Positions 25,493 through 34,171 of a DNA stretch of 64,000 bases are shown here, in pieces. The notes beneath the pieces were generated by a model, which was given only the letters and a program-made list of their open reading frames with translations, was not told the origin of the DNA and did not search any database. A program made the position numbers and the translations under genes. Location: positions 124,001-188,000 of the forward strand of contig MEOA01000003.1 of assembly GCA_001768515.1 (NCBI GenBank). The letters are read 5' to 3'. The stretch comes from Bacteroidetes bacterium GWE2_42_24. GTDB taxonomy: Bacteria > Bacteroidota > Bacteroidia > Bacteroidales > TTA-H9. Every line of letters starts with the position of its first letter. The first letter of the stretch is position 1.

Positions 25493-26290
25493 GTGTTACT
25501 TCAGGTTTTTCTTTCCGGCTTTCTGGAATTCAGGCTGATTGATGCAATCGACATTATCCTGGTAGCCTTCTTATTGTATGAGTTGTTTAATCTCCTGAAG
25601 GGGACTAGTGCCATGAGTATATTCATTGGCATTGTTGCAGTTATCATTCTTTGGAAAGTAGTCACTGTGCTTGAAATGGCACTCCTGAGTGAAATCCTTG
25701 GCGCTTTTATCAGCGTTGGATTTATTGCACTGATTGTGGTTTTTCAGCCCGAGATCAGACAGTTTTTGCTCCTTCTTGGTAACTCGTCATTTCTCAATAA
25801 CCAACGTCGCCGATTCTTGTTCTGGAAGTTAAAACAAATTAACGATCGGCTGGATGTTGATCCAATCACCCATGCCTGTCAAAAAATGGCTAACGCTAAA
25901 ACAGGGGCACTGATCGTTCTGTCCAAGACCAACGAATTACGTCAATTTTCTGATACCGGCGATGAAATAGATGCCCTTATAACGGATCAACTGCTTGAAA
26001 GTATTTTTTTTAAAAACAGTCCACTGCATGATGGCGCTGTGATTATTCGCAATAATCGCATTCAGGCTGCGCGCTGTATTCTGCCAGTTTCGTCAAATAT
26101 GCGTATCGATGTCGCATTGGGACTCAGACACAGGGCGGCTATTGGCGTCACTGAGCGTACAGATGCCGTCTCGGTGATTGTTTCTGAAGAAACTGGTGAG
26201 ATTAGTTATGCCAAATCCGGTATCATCGTGACGCATGTGAAGCCAGCTCAGTTGAAGAATTTTCTGGATAAAGAGTTCAATTCTGAATAA
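25493..26290 (+). CDS. dacA: diadenylate cyclase (CdaA type)
   Basis: A 265-residue membrane enzyme that makes cyclic di-AMP from two ATP. Three N-terminal membrane helices (about residues 15-85) precede the DAC domain, with the catalytic DGA in PLHDGAVIIR (about residue 178) and the RHRAAIG motif (about 219-225). The first ATG would remove the first helix, so GTG at 25493 is the likely start, consistent with the -7 box 28 bp upstream. folP-dacA adjacency is known in other Bacteroidota. No cdaR- or glmM-like partner follows, unlike in Firmicutes; a phosphomannomutase-family gene is 4.8 kb away. Confidence 0.95.
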   Translation: MLLQVFLSGFLEFRLIDAIDIILVAFLLYELFNLLKGTSAMSIFIGIVAVIILWKVVTVLEMALLSEILGAFISVGFIALIVVFQPEIRQFLLLLGNSSFLNNQRRRFLFWKLKQINDRLDVDPITHACQKMANAKTGALIVLSKTNELRQFSDTGDEIDALITDQLLESIFFKNSPLHDGAVIIRNNRIQAARCILPVSSNMRIDVALGLRHRAAIGVTERTDAVSVIVSEETGEISYAKSGIIVTHVKPAQLKNFLDKEFNSE

Positions 26291-26563
26291 GGCCGGGTGC
26301 CTTGTCTTCAAAAATGAGGTTTTTTAGCATTACAGTTTTATAGACCCGTTGTCGCTTTATTGACAAGCATTACAAGAGTTTCCTCCCTATCTGGCAAAAA
26401 GAAATCTTTCTAATTCCGATTTTTTCTGATAGGAATCGATAGGATAATGCTGAAAAGGAATTTTTGCTTGTATTCCTTCGGTTAGGTGGTATTGACTCAG
26501 ATATGGGCAATGCCGATAGTCTGTGGCTAAAGCCAGAATTTCTTAAATCTACTTGAGCAAAAG

Positions 26564-27106
26564 CTACCGGGTAGCTTTAGTTGACGTGGAGTCTTCCGTT
26601 GCCCGTTGTTGCAGGATTTGCATTATTTCGGTATCTGATTTTCCGCAGAAAAGAAGTGCTTGGGTTGCGTCATCTGCCAATTCATGGTCGGGATACAGCC
26701 GCAGAAATTGCCTGTAAAACTCTGATGCCTGCATTGGATCCTGAATATACTGATCGTACACGAAGGCCTTCATGAATAGCGCCTGCGGTAGTTTTGCGTA
26801 TGATTTATGTTCTGTCAGGATTCGGTCGTAAAGTCCAATGGTTGTCTTGTAGTCACGCAGGAAGATGGACAGATCGGCTGCCCTGAAAATGTATTCGGGA
26901 GAGATTGAGTCATTGGGATATTTATCTGCAAATTCGAGGTAAAGTGCCTGCATGGCTTTCACTTTATCGGCAGGTGGCATCGCGGTAGAGTCGGCACTAA
27001 GAGCTTTTTCATTATCTTCGATTTTGCTTATCATCGATCCGTGATAGTCACAGGATGCCAGTATCATCGCGAGTGCCAGAATTGCAACGGGGAAAAGCTT
27101 TTTCAT
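26564..27106 (-). CDS. TPR-containing lipoprotein
   Basis: A 180-residue lipoprotein with signal sequence and lipobox LASC (Cys19). The mature part has about three tetratricopeptide-like units (about 50-160): MQALYLEFADKYPNDS, AADLSIFLRDYKTT and FYRQFLRLYPDHELAD, a pattern as in BamD/YbgF-like proteins, although it is shorter than BamD. It is the third gene of the ruvX-def operon (32 bp after def). A scaffolding role at the membrane is the most that can be said. Confidence 0.75.
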   Translation of the reverse strand: MKKLFPVAILALAMILASCDYHGSMISKIEDNEKALSADSTAMPPADKVKAMQALYLEFADKYPNDSISPEYIFRAADLSIFLRDYKTTIGLYDRILTEHKSYAKLPQALFMKAFVYDQYIQDPMQASEFYRQFLRLYPDHELADDATQALLFCGKSDTEIMQILQQRATEDSTSTKATR

Positions 27107-27138
27107 TTTCTATCTTATTTACGAGGTGTAATTTGTAA

Positions 27139-27708
27139 CTATTTGCGCTTCTTGTTGATGGGGAATATCATCCGGTAGTCGATCTTGATGTTTCCATGGC
27201 TGATGTCGCTCAGTTTGCGGCGTAGCATGGTTTTTCGAAGTGTGCTCAGAAGATCGGTAAATAATATTCCTTCCAGATGGTCGTATTCGTGCTGAATTAC
27301 CCGGGCATTAGCTCCTTCGAACCATTCATCATGTGGCTGAAATTGTTCATCGAGGTACTGAATGTGAACCCGTGGTTTGCGCTCAACTGATTCGTGAATT
27401 TCGGGAATGCTTAGACAACCTTCGCTGTAGCCCCATGGTTCACCTTCTTCTTCAATAATACGGGCATTGATAAAGCATTGTCTGAAATTTTTTGCCTCGG
27501 GATATTTTTCGGAAAGGGGATTACCATCTATGACGAAAATTCTGATGGAACGATTCACCTGAGGTGCGGCTAAACCAACGCCGTCGGTGGCATACATGGT
27601 TTCCCATAAATCGGTGATGAATTGACCAATACCTGCTTCCCCGGGTGTGATGTCGATGGCCTTTTTTCTTAGAATTGGATGTCCATAGGCCACAATAGGT
27701 AATATCAT
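27139..27708 (-). CDS. def: peptide deformylase
   Basis: A 189-residue metalloenzyme removing the N-formyl group from nascent proteins. Three motifs are complete: GVGLAAPQV (about residues 43-51), EGCLSIP (about 98-104, metal-binding Cys) and QHEYDHLEG (about 139-147, HExxH metal site). It starts three bases after the ruvX stop, so translation is probably coupled. Length agrees with family members. Confidence 0.97.
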   Translation of the reverse strand: MILPIVAYGHPILRKKAIDITPGEAGIGQFITDLWETMYATDGVGLAAPQVNRSIRIFVIDGNPLSEKYPEAKNFRQCFINARIIEEEGEPWGYSEGCLSIPEIHESVERKPRVHIQYLDEQFQPHDEWFEGANARVIQHEYDHLEGILFTDLLSTLRKTMLRRKLSDISHGNIKIDYRMIFPINKKRK

Positions 27709-27711
27709 GGT

Positions 27712-28137
27712 TTATATGTTTTTAAATTGATTTGATTCCATGAAGGACTGAAGCAGAATGACTGCACTGATTCGGTCAACCAGGGCCTTATCCTGCCGGT
27801 CTTTCTTTTTTAGTCCTGCCTCGAGCATTGTGCGATGAGCCAGAACTGATGTAAAACGCTCATCATACCGGTAAACCGGTGTCTGGGGAAATACTTTACG
27901 CAACCGGTTAACGAATGGCTCTATAAACCGTGAAGCATCTGATGGCAGGTTGTTCATTGTACGGGGTTCTCCCACAACGATGCCATCGACCTTCTCATTG
28001 TTTAGGTATTGGGTCAGCCAGTCAAACAACTCGCTCACGTGAACTGTAGTCAATGCATTAGCTGATATCTGCAGTTCATCGGTGGCGGCTAATCCAACCC
28101 TTTTTTGACCGTAGTCGATAGCGAGTATTCGTCCCAT
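27712..28137 (-). CDS. ruvX: RuvX/YqgF family Holliday-junction resolvase-like nuclease
   Basis: A 141-residue RNase-H-like nuclease of the YqgF family, linked to pre-16S rRNA processing and, earlier, Holliday-junction resolution. Acidic catalytic residues sit in AIDYGQKRVGLA (about 5-16) and in DERFTS (about 102-107). Length is normal. A -7 box ends only nine bases before the ATG, so the transcript would be nearly leaderless. It is the first gene of ruvX-def-TPR lipoprotein. Confidence 0.95.
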   Translation of the reverse strand: MGRILAIDYGQKRVGLAATDELQISANALTTVHVSELFDWLTQYLNNEKVDGIVVGEPRTMNNLPSDASRFIEPFVNRLRKVFPQTPVYRYDERFTSVLAHRTMLEAGLKKKDRQDKALVDRISAVILLQSFMESNQFKNI

Positions 28138-28145
28138 ATTGGGCG

Positions 28146-28153
28146 CAAAGGTA
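28146..28153 (-). promoter_or_regulatory. -7 promoter box immediately before ruvX
   Basis: TACCTTTG on the minus strand, exact TAnnTTTG, eight bases before the ruvX start codon, implying a leader of only a few nucleotides. Confidence 0.5.
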
Positions 28154-28285
28154 TGAAAAGATGGGGGATTACACGATCGGGTGAAGAAGAAATAAGATCC
28201 TTTGTGAGAGGCTAAATGAAAGAGCTGCCTGATTTGAAATTAGGTGGAGCGGGCTAAATAGTATCCCCGGTATAATAGAAGAATA

Positions 28286-28312
28286 AAAAAACCGGCTGAA
28301 GGCCGGTTTTTA
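28286..28312 (-). terminator. rplS terminator
   Basis: A 9-bp stem (AAAACCGGC and complement) with a 5-nt loop, followed on the minus strand by T-rich sequence, 21 bp after the rplS stop. Confidence 0.9.
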
Positions 28313-28332
28313 GTTCTTTTGCGTAGGCTGAA

Positions 28333-28686
28333 TCAAACGCGTTTTTCTTTAATACGGGCTTTCTTACCACGCAATCCACGCAGGTAGAAAATTCTGGCTC
28401 TACGAACTACACCCCGCTTGTTCACTTCTATCGTATCGATGAAAGGTGAAACTATCGGGAAGATACGCTCAACGCCAATGTTATTCGAAATCTTTCTGAC
28501 AGTGAAGGTTGCGGTGGCGCCGGCACCTTTGCGCTGAATCACCACACCAGAGTAACTCTGGATACGCTCCTTGTTACCTTCCTTGATTTTGTAATTAACT
28601 GTAATGGTGTCACCAGCTTTAAAATCAGGGAATTCCCTGCGCTCTATCTGCGACTCAACAATTTTAACTAATTCCGGCTTATTCAT
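28333..28686 (-). CDS. rplS: 50S ribosomal protein L19
   Basis: A complete 117-residue L19, located at the 30S-50S interface of the ribosome. The sequence follows the family from IVESQ...FKAGDTI through [14 protein letters not shown] (about 40-53) to the C-terminal [18 protein letters not shown]. It is monocistronic here, with a -7 box upstream and a terminator downstream; rimM, trmD and rpsP, its partners in many other bacteria, are absent. Confidence 0.98.
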   Translation of the reverse strand: MNKPELVKIVESQIERREFPDFKAGDTITVNYKIKEGNKERIQSYSGVVIQRKGAGATATFTVRKISNNIGVERIFPIVSPFIDTIEVNKRGVVRRARIFYLRGLRGKKARIKEKRV

Positions 28687-28723
28687 TGTATTGAAACTTT
28701 TAACGATTCTTCAAAAAGGAGTG

Positions 28724-28731
28724 CAAATGTA
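28724..28731 (-). promoter_or_regulatory. -7 promoter box for rplS
   Basis: TACATTTG on the minus strand, an exact TAnnTTTG match, 38 bp before the rplS start. A TTG lies 15 bases further upstream, shorter than the usual spacing. Confidence 0.55.
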
Positions 28732-28822
28732 CAAAGTTTTTTATTCCAATCATAACTTCAGGCAACTAATTTTTATCAACTTCTTGGAGTCATATGTAAG
28801 CATTTGTTTTTCAGTTCTTAAA

Positions 28823-29806
28823 TCAAAAGTATAAGGGATGAAAAACTATATGGCCGCCTGTGTTGATCTCGAGTGCAGGGGCTGGGATCTTCAGGAACCC
28901 TATCGTATTGAACAACAGCTTTAACCATTTGGCTTTTACTGGTATTCGGGTCAGGTCGACATCGAAGGTCAGGTAAAACTGCCGCGTACGGTCAAAATGT
29001 GGAATTGGCTTCCCTTCATACGAGGTTGAATTTTCAACAGCACCTGTCATCCCTTCTGCCCCGTATCCTACTGCAATATTTATCCAACGCGGAATCCAGC
29101 TTCGTCCTGCACCGAAGGCATAAAGGTTGCCCGATGCCCAAAGCGTGGTTCCATTGTAGTCCTTGACCATTTGCTGAAAGGTATTACGTCCGAGTATGTC
29201 TGGCCGATAATCGGCATATTTGGTGGGATGCCATGAATATTTAAGGGTGATGCGCTGATCCTTCCAAAGCAGTTCCTGCCCGATAAATAATATTGCCCCG
29301 AAGGTGTTGGCTGTCAGATCACCGGCTGAGGCACCCCATTCGGACGAGAAACCATCCAGTATTTCGATTGTGGTCATGTAGGTGAATCCGGCAATCCCAC
29401 CATACCAAACTGAATTCCGGTGGCTCATGCCGGCCCATTCAACTGAATAGGACGTTAAACGGCTGATGTAATACGAGGTGACGAAGTGCCCGGCCTTGTC
29501 AATCTGTAACCACTCATCGTTGTCGTTAAAGAAATGGAAGTGGGATTGTGGATAGTCTTTGTACCACATCGACCAAAGCCCTGCCAGCGATACTGCATAG
29601 AGACTTGCTTCTGCTGTTACCACTGCCGGTAAATAGCGACGCTGTTTGACATAGCAACTGGTATCAGGTGCTGACGAAACACTGTCATTAACCTTTTGAA
29701 AGATCGTATCCGGTTCCGAAACATGCCCCTGTATCGAAGTGACACCAAGTATCAGAATGGCTGTTGCGAATATGCGAAAAAGGTTATCAGACATAAGTTT
29801 TGTCAT
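28823..29806 (-). CDS. DUF2279 domain protein, secreted or membrane-associated
   Basis: A 327-residue protein with a signal peptide (about 1-25). The central part has the DUF2279/YfiM-like pattern: WLQIDKAGHFVTSYYISR (about 100-117) and later EWGASAGDLTANTFG (about 164-178), where conserved charged residues lie within hydrophobic helices. The C-terminal third is beta-rich. Function is unknown. It starts four bases after the phosphomannomutase stop, so it is co-transcribed with it. Confidence 0.8.
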   Translation of the reverse strand: MTKLMSDNLFRIFATAILILGVTSIQGHVSEPDTIFQKVNDSVSSAPDTSCYVKQRRYLPAVVTAEASLYAVSLAGLWSMWYKDYPQSHFHFFNDNDEWLQIDKAGHFVTSYYISRLTSYSVEWAGMSHRNSVWYGGIAGFTYMTTIEILDGFSSEWGASAGDLTANTFGAILFIGQELLWKDQRITLKYSWHPTKYADYRPDILGRNTFQQMVKDYNGTTLWASGNLYAFGAGRSWIPRWINIAVGYGAEGMTGAVENSTSYEGKPIPHFDRTRQFYLTFDVDLTRIPVKAKWLKLLFNTIGFLKIPAPALEINTGGHIVFHPLYF

Positions 29807-29810
29807 TATC

Positions 29811-31154
29811 TCAGGTGAACTGCGATAACAGGTTCCTGGCTTCTGCTGTCTTCTCAGCGAGCAGAGCCGGGGTATCGGCCTCCAGAATCAGGCGGAGTAA
29901 TGGCTCGGTGTTGGATTGACGCACATTAAACCACCAATGTGCAAATTCAATACGGTAACCATCAAAATCCATAAAAGCCACCGGGGGGGCTTGCTTTGTA
30001 AAATGCTCGCGCATCAGATTCATGGCTTCCTGCTTCTTTTCAATTCTGAAATTGATTTCCCCTGAATTGGAATAGGTGTCTATTCGGCTGATTACATCTG
30101 ACACCTTTAGCCCTTCACATTTGAACCGTTTAACCAGTTTTAAAATAAGAAGGCAGGCCATCAGCGCGGAATCCGAATAGTTAAAGTCGCGGAAGTAATA
30201 ATGGCCGGCCAGTTCTCCTCCAAAAATACCGTCGGTTTCCCGAAGTTTTAAGGCGGCATAAGCCCTGCCGACTCGCCAGATGTTTACCGTAGCACCCATT
30301 TTCTGTAAATATTCGGTTACCCCTTTTGAGGTGCGGATGTCCTGTAGTACGCTTCCTTTCAGCTTTTTTTCTTCAAGGAAGTAATGGCCTAGCAATCCAA
30401 TCATAAGGTCGGGACGGATAAAACACCCCTGCTCATCGGTAAACATCACTCTATCGGCATCGCCATCGAAGATGACTCCTATGTCTGATCCGTTAGCTTT
30501 AACAGCTTCACTAAGTTCGACAACGTTTGCGGGTTCAAGGGGGTTGGGTTCATGAGCAGGGAACCGGCCATCGGGTATTTCGTTGAGGTATACTGGCTCT
30601 TCACCCAGCAGTTCTTTGATGTATAACCCCGCCATTCCGTTTGAAATATCGATGGTAAGTTTTAGTCCGCTGAGATCACTCAAAAATTGTTTCTGAAAAG
30701 TAAGGTAGGCATCGTGACGGTCGAAATCAATTACTGAACCATGGTGGATGGCTTTCGCCGGTAACGCTTTTGCAATGGCCTGCTCGAGCATGTCGAGCCC
30801 TGTGTCATAACCTACAGGAAGGGCTCCGGTACGCGACACTTTCATCCCGTTGTGTTCTGGCGGATTGTGAGAGGCCGTGATCATGACGGACAAATCGAAT
30901 ATGTATTCAGCAGTGGCCCAGTATATAAATGGCGTCGTACAGAGTCCTGAGTTGTATACATCTGCGCCGGCTTCAGTGATCCCTGCCGTTAGACGATCGT
31001 ACATTTCGGGTGATGAAAGGCGGCAATCACGGCCGATTAAAACTTTGGTAACACCAAAGAGGGACGGTATACAGCGCCCAATACGGTATACATCTTCACC
31101 TGTGAAGTCTTTGCCGTATACGCCCCGGATATCGTAGGCTTTAAAAGCTGACAT
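29811..31154 (-). CDS. manB: phosphomannomutase / phosphoglucomutase
   Basis: A 447-residue alpha-D-phosphohexomutase converting hexose-6-phosphate to hexose-1-phosphate for sugar-nucleotide and surface-glycan synthesis. The active-site phosphoserine loop reads TASHNPPEHNGMK (about residues 95-107), the metal-binding loop DGDADR is at about 229-234, the sugar loop GELAGHYYF at about 309-317, and a phosphate-binding RQSNTEPLLR is near the C-terminus. I use the ATG at 31154 since it opens with the family start SAFKAYDIRG; an upstream TTG (31181) is less likely. Sugar specificity cannot be read from the sequence. Confidence 0.93.
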   Translation of the reverse strand: MSAFKAYDIRGVYGKDFTGEDVYRIGRCIPSLFGVTKVLIGRDCRLSSPEMYDRLTAGITEAGADVYNSGLCTTPFIYWATAEYIFDLSVMITASHNPPEHNGMKVSRTGALPVGYDTGLDMLEQAIAKALPAKAIHHGSVIDFDRHDAYLTFQKQFLSDLSGLKLTIDISNGMAGLYIKELLGEEPVYLNEIPDGRFPAHEPNPLEPANVVELSEAVKANGSDIGVIFDGDADRVMFTDEQGCFIRPDLMIGLLGHYFLEEKKLKGSVLQDIRTSKGVTEYLQKMGATVNIWRVGRAYAALKLRETDGIFGGELAGHYYFRDFNYSDSALMACLLILKLVKRFKCEGLKVSDVISRIDTYSNSGEINFRIEKKQEAMNLMREHFTKQAPPVAFMDFDGYRIEFAHWWFNVRQSNTEPLLRLILEADTPALLAEKTAEARNLLSQFT

Positions 31155-31198
31155 AGGTTTATGTGCGTTTTGAAGACCCAAGGGTCATTTTTAGATGG

Positions 31199-31206
31199 CA
31201 AAGGTA
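31199..31206 (-). promoter_or_regulatory. -7 promoter box for manB-DUF2279
   Basis: TACCTTTG on the minus strand, exact TAnnTTTG, 45 bp upstream of the manB ATG. It also helps to exclude starts far upstream. Confidence 0.5.
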
Positions 31207-31400
31207 GTGATTAGGTCGTTGACGAGGACTTCACTCTTTGTTCATTTTTAACCTTGGCTGAAGATCATTGCTGCTTCATTTCTTCATGAGATTAAAAACT
31301 GCAGGATTCTCGATTTGCAAATTCCTTTGGCTTTTCATCCCCATGCGATACAGACCGGGTTACAGTATTGTATTGGACTTCGTTTGATTGCTGCCACGTG

Positions 31401-32480
31401 TTATTTTATGCCCAGCGCATTAAGCGCACGCTGATACCGCCTTGCATTAGTCATGTGGGTGTTGTAGTCCCTTGCAAACTCATGATAACCCGAAAGGTCA
31501 TCTCTGGCACAGAAATAATAATAGCCATGATCCTCATAATTAAGCACGGCCTCAACCGATGCAATGGAGGGGAAGCAAATGGGGCCGGGGGGTAATCCCT
31601 GATATTTGTATGTGTTGTATGGTGAATCAATGGTCAGATGTTCTCCTGTGATACGGCGTAACGAAAAATCGCCGACAGCATATTTTACCGTGGGATCGGC
31701 TTGAAGTGGCATCCCTTTTCGCAGGCGGTTGATGTATACACCTGCTATCGTACTCTTTTCACTATTCTTATTGGTTTCCTGCTCTACGATGCTTGCCAGT
31801 GTTACTATCTGTGTAATACTGTAACCCATTTCTGCGCATCTTTTCTTTCTCGATTCATCCCAAAAAACATTGAATTCATCATGCATTCTGTTAAAAAATT
31901 CTTTAGGGGTGAGGGTCCAATAGACTTCATAGGTGTTTGGGATGAACATGGCGGGGAGGGTTGAAGCATTGAATCCTGCCTTATTCAGCATCACAGAGTC
32001 GTTGAAGGTTTTTATCAGTGAAGCACTGTCGGCCTCAATCTGACTGGCAATCCGGCCAGCTAGTTGGCCGATTGTACGGATATTGTGAAAAATGACTCTG
32101 ACAGGTGTCTGCCTTCCGAGAGCCAGCATTCTGGTCAACTGAAAATTGCTCATGCCATTGGTGAGCACATAATGACCCGGTTTTAATGTTTGGTCAAGCT
32201 TTTTGCGATGGGCAACCCATTTAAATTCCCTGAGCCGGGGATGAACCCCCATTTTTCTCATATCTTCAGCTATGCTTTCGAGGGTTTCTCCGGTTCGGAC
32301 ATACAGATGCCCATATGTATCGGCAGGAAGGGTGATGGCGGTTCCAAAGAGCACCATGTAGAGTTTAATACCAATGATCAGTGCCAACACGGTGGCTCCC
32401 ATAAGTGACCAGAGGATATATCGGTGCCATGCCGGTTTTTCTGTTTTTCGGGCACTAAATCGGTTAAAGGGAATCATCAT
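31401..32480 (-). CDS. mltG: endolytic transglycosylase MltG
   Basis: A 359-residue inner-membrane enzyme that cuts nascent peptidoglycan strands. One membrane helix (about 22-45) precedes a LysM-like/YceG N-terminal part and the catalytic domain; the active glutamate is in ASIVEQET (about residue 236), followed by PLQADPTVKYA and SPYNTYKYQGLPPGPI, both family hallmarks. It starts eight bases after the GNAT gene stop, so dapF, the acetyltransferase and mltG form one operon, combining a peptidoglycan precursor enzyme with a glycan-strand terminator. Confidence 0.95.
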   Translation of the reverse strand: MMIPFNRFSARKTEKPAWHRYILWSLMGATVLALIIGIKLYMVLFGTAITLPADTYGHLYVRTGETLESIAEDMRKMGVHPRLREFKWVAHRKKLDQTLKPGHYVLTNGMSNFQLTRMLALGRQTPVRVIFHNIRTIGQLAGRIASQIEADSASLIKTFNDSVMLNKAGFNASTLPAMFIPNTYEVYWTLTPKEFFNRMHDEFNVFWDESRKKRCAEMGYSITQIVTLASIVEQETNKNSEKSTIAGVYINRLRKGMPLQADPTVKYAVGDFSLRRITGEHLTIDSPYNTYKYQGLPPGPICFPSIASVEAVLNYEDHGYYYFCARDDLSGYHEFARDYNTHMTNARRYQRALNALGIK

Positions 32481-32488
32481 TAAAGCGT

Positions 32489-33007
32489 TTAATGGTTGGG
32501 ATTGATAAGTTGCATGAATACAACATCATGAAAACATCCGTCATAAAGAAGCCAATCCTTACGCTGCCCGGCAACCTGATAACCGGCTTTGTCGAAGAGG
32601 CCCTTGCTGCTCTTATTATCGATGGCAATATTGCACCAAAGCTGATGAAGGTTGAGCCGGTCAAAAGCAAGTTGAGCCATTGTATTCAGTGCCTCGAATG
32701 CGAACCCCCGACGACGGTGTGCACGGGAGATGGTAATTCCTATTCCTGCACGACGATTTACCGGATCGCCTTCAAATAGGTCAATGGCACCTACAGTCTC
32801 TCCTTTCGTTGTTTCAATCATCAATCGGAGTTGACGAACTGTCCAGAAATCAGCTGAGGCTCCTAATACATATTGTTCAATCTGATAACGCGAGAAGGGG
32901 ATCAGGGTTCCTGAATGCTGCCATTCCTGCCAGTCGTTTTCCCATTTCATGATGCGATCGGCATCTTCAAATTCCACAGCACGAAGACGTATTGTTGGTT
33001 TAGACAT
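32489..33007 (-). CDS. GNAT-family N-acetyltransferase
   Basis: A 172-residue acetyl-CoA-dependent acetyltransferase of the RimJ/SpeG-like group. It has the N-terminal TIRLRAVEFEDADRIMKWEN and the acetyl-CoA loop region RRRGFAFEAL (about 103-112), with NKSSKGLFDKAGYQ near the C-terminus. The ATG at 33007 sits four bases after the dapF stop; a longer frame into dapF is rejected. Substrate may be a protein N-terminus, polyamine or sugar; sequence does not decide. Confidence 0.88.
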   Translation of the reverse strand: MSKPTIRLRAVEFEDADRIMKWENDWQEWQHSGTLIPFSRYQIEQYVLGASADFWTVRQLRLMIETTKGETVGAIDLFEGDPVNRRAGIGITISRAHRRRGFAFEALNTMAQLAFDRLNLHQLWCNIAIDNKSSKGLFDKAGYQVAGQRKDWLLYDGCFHDVVFMQLINPNH

Positions 33008-33011
33008 GGTA

Positions 33012-33800
33012 TTAGATTTCAAAGGTTCCATCGAATACATGCACAGCAGGGCCGAACAGCATAACATCAGTAAAATAGTCGCCCTCCCTGCGAAAACTGA
33101 CACTGAGGTTTCCTCCGCGGCAAAAAACATTTGTCTCGCCCCGGGTGGTTCCTGTCCGCATGGCATAGGCCAATACTGATGCAGTAATACCGGTTCCGCA
33201 CGACAGGGTCTCATCTTCAACTCCTCTTTCATAGGTCCTGACCAGTAATCCTTCCTCAATGATCTCGACAAAATTAACGTTGGTTCCTTCGGGTTGAAAT
33301 TTTGGCAGATTCCGCAGGTGCCCCCCTACTGTAGTTACATCCAGTGAGGTTACTCCCTGTGAGAAAACGACAAGATGGGGAACGCCGGTGTTAAGAAGCA
33401 AACCCTCGGGTTCAGAACGCATTCCCCTGACATCTGTCATGCTTAGCCTTATTTGGTATCTGTGGACTCCCGCCATGGTTATCAGTGCCTCATGAAGTCC
33501 GTCGGAAGCCTCGAATCGCACAAGGCTTTTGTTCAGGCCTAACCGGCTCGCGAATGCTGCGGCAGCTCGTCCTCCGTTGCCACACATTGTAGCCTGCAGA
33601 CCATCGGAATTAAAATAGACCATTCGGAAATCGACTGTGGTGGATGGCATCAGTACAATCAGCCCATCGGCTCCAATCCCGGTATGACGATTACAAAGAT
33701 CGGCAACAGGAAGACCACCTGCTGAAATTTCGGCAGTCAGCCCGTCGATCATTATGAAATCGTTGCCTGCACCATGATATTTTGAAAAGCGGATTACCAT
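33012..33800 (-). CDS. dapF: diaminopimelate epimerase
   Basis: A 262-residue PLP-independent racemase converting LL- to meso-diaminopimelate for peptidoglycan and lysine. The two catalytic cysteines are visible in MCGNGGRAAAAF (about residue 73) and SCGTGITAS (about 211), together with the N-terminal KYHGAGNDF. Length is normal. It opens the dapF-GNAT-mltG operon. A -7 box is found 140 bp upstream. Confidence 0.96.
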   Translation of the reverse strand: MVIRFSKYHGAGNDFIMIDGLTAEISAGGLPVADLCNRHTGIGADGLIVLMPSTTVDFRMVYFNSDGLQATMCGNGGRAAAAFASRLGLNKSLVRFEASDGLHEALITMAGVHRYQIRLSMTDVRGMRSEPEGLLLNTGVPHLVVFSQGVTSLDVTTVGGHLRNLPKFQPEGTNVNFVEIIEEGLLVRTYERGVEDETLSCGTGITASVLAYAMRTGTTRGETNVFCRGGNLSVSFRREGDYFTDVMLFGPAVHVFDGTFEI

Positions 33801-33939
33801 TTAACGTTTTTTAGCAAGTTTTAACCTATCGTTTAAAATGCTGATAATTTTTGAATTACATAGCAATGGCTACAGTGGCCAAATCCTTGATTATCTGATA
33901 TACGATATCTGGGCATACTTATTGCTTAGCCCCAGACTG

Positions 33940-33947
33940 CAAAGGTA
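33940..33947 (-). promoter_or_regulatory. -7 promoter box for dapF-GNAT-mltG
   Basis: TACCTTTG on the minus strand, exact TAnnTTTG, 140 bp before dapF. The long leader makes it less certain than the others. Confidence 0.4.
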
Positions 33948-33970
33948 ATGTGAACTTGGAAACGATGCCT

Positions 33971-34050
33971 GGCTTAAGCAGTAATATTTCGTAAGTAAGT
34001 TTCTTCTTATGAAGGTAACGAATAACATAGTTTTTTTACCAGGCTTAAGC
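33971..34050. repeat. pair of direct palindromic GGCTTAAGC motifs upstream of the protease gene
   Basis: GGCTTAAGC occurs at 33971-33979 and 34042-34050, 71 bp apart start to start. Each contains the 8-bp palindrome GCTTAAGC, and the flanks are similar (CTGG / CAGG). The spacing is close to seven helical turns. A binding site for an envelope-stress or other regulator is possible but not shown. Confidence 0.45.
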
Positions 34051-34171
34051 GCATAACAGTTCCATTACCCCGGCAGCTCTTTAAACTTTAACTGTTATTA
34101 ACCCATCTTCCTGTGCTATCGGGCATTATTGCTCCGTTATGCATTGGAAATAATAAAGGAGACAAATTACT

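Larger units (their letters stand above)
33801..34171. promoter_or_regulatory. divergent intergenic region dapF / degP-like gene
   Basis: 371 bp with no gene. It contains an exact minus-strand -7 box (33940-33947, TACCTTTG) for dapF and two copies of the palindromic GGCTTAAGC (33971-33979 and 34042-34050) on the protease side. AAAGGAG at 34155-34161 is a good Shine-Dalgarno sequence for the protease, unusual for this genome. No exact -7 box was found for the protease. Confidence 0.5.

Noticed and set aside
26560..26578. 8-bp hairpin AAAGCTAC / GTAGCTTT at the 3' end of the TPR lipoprotein gene
   Set aside because: It overlaps the stop codon and has no T-tract, so I do not call it a terminator.
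33008..33271. longer GNAT reading frame reaching into dapF
   Set aside because: It would overlap dapF by 260 bases; the ATG at 33007 gives a normal GNAT length and a four-base gap.
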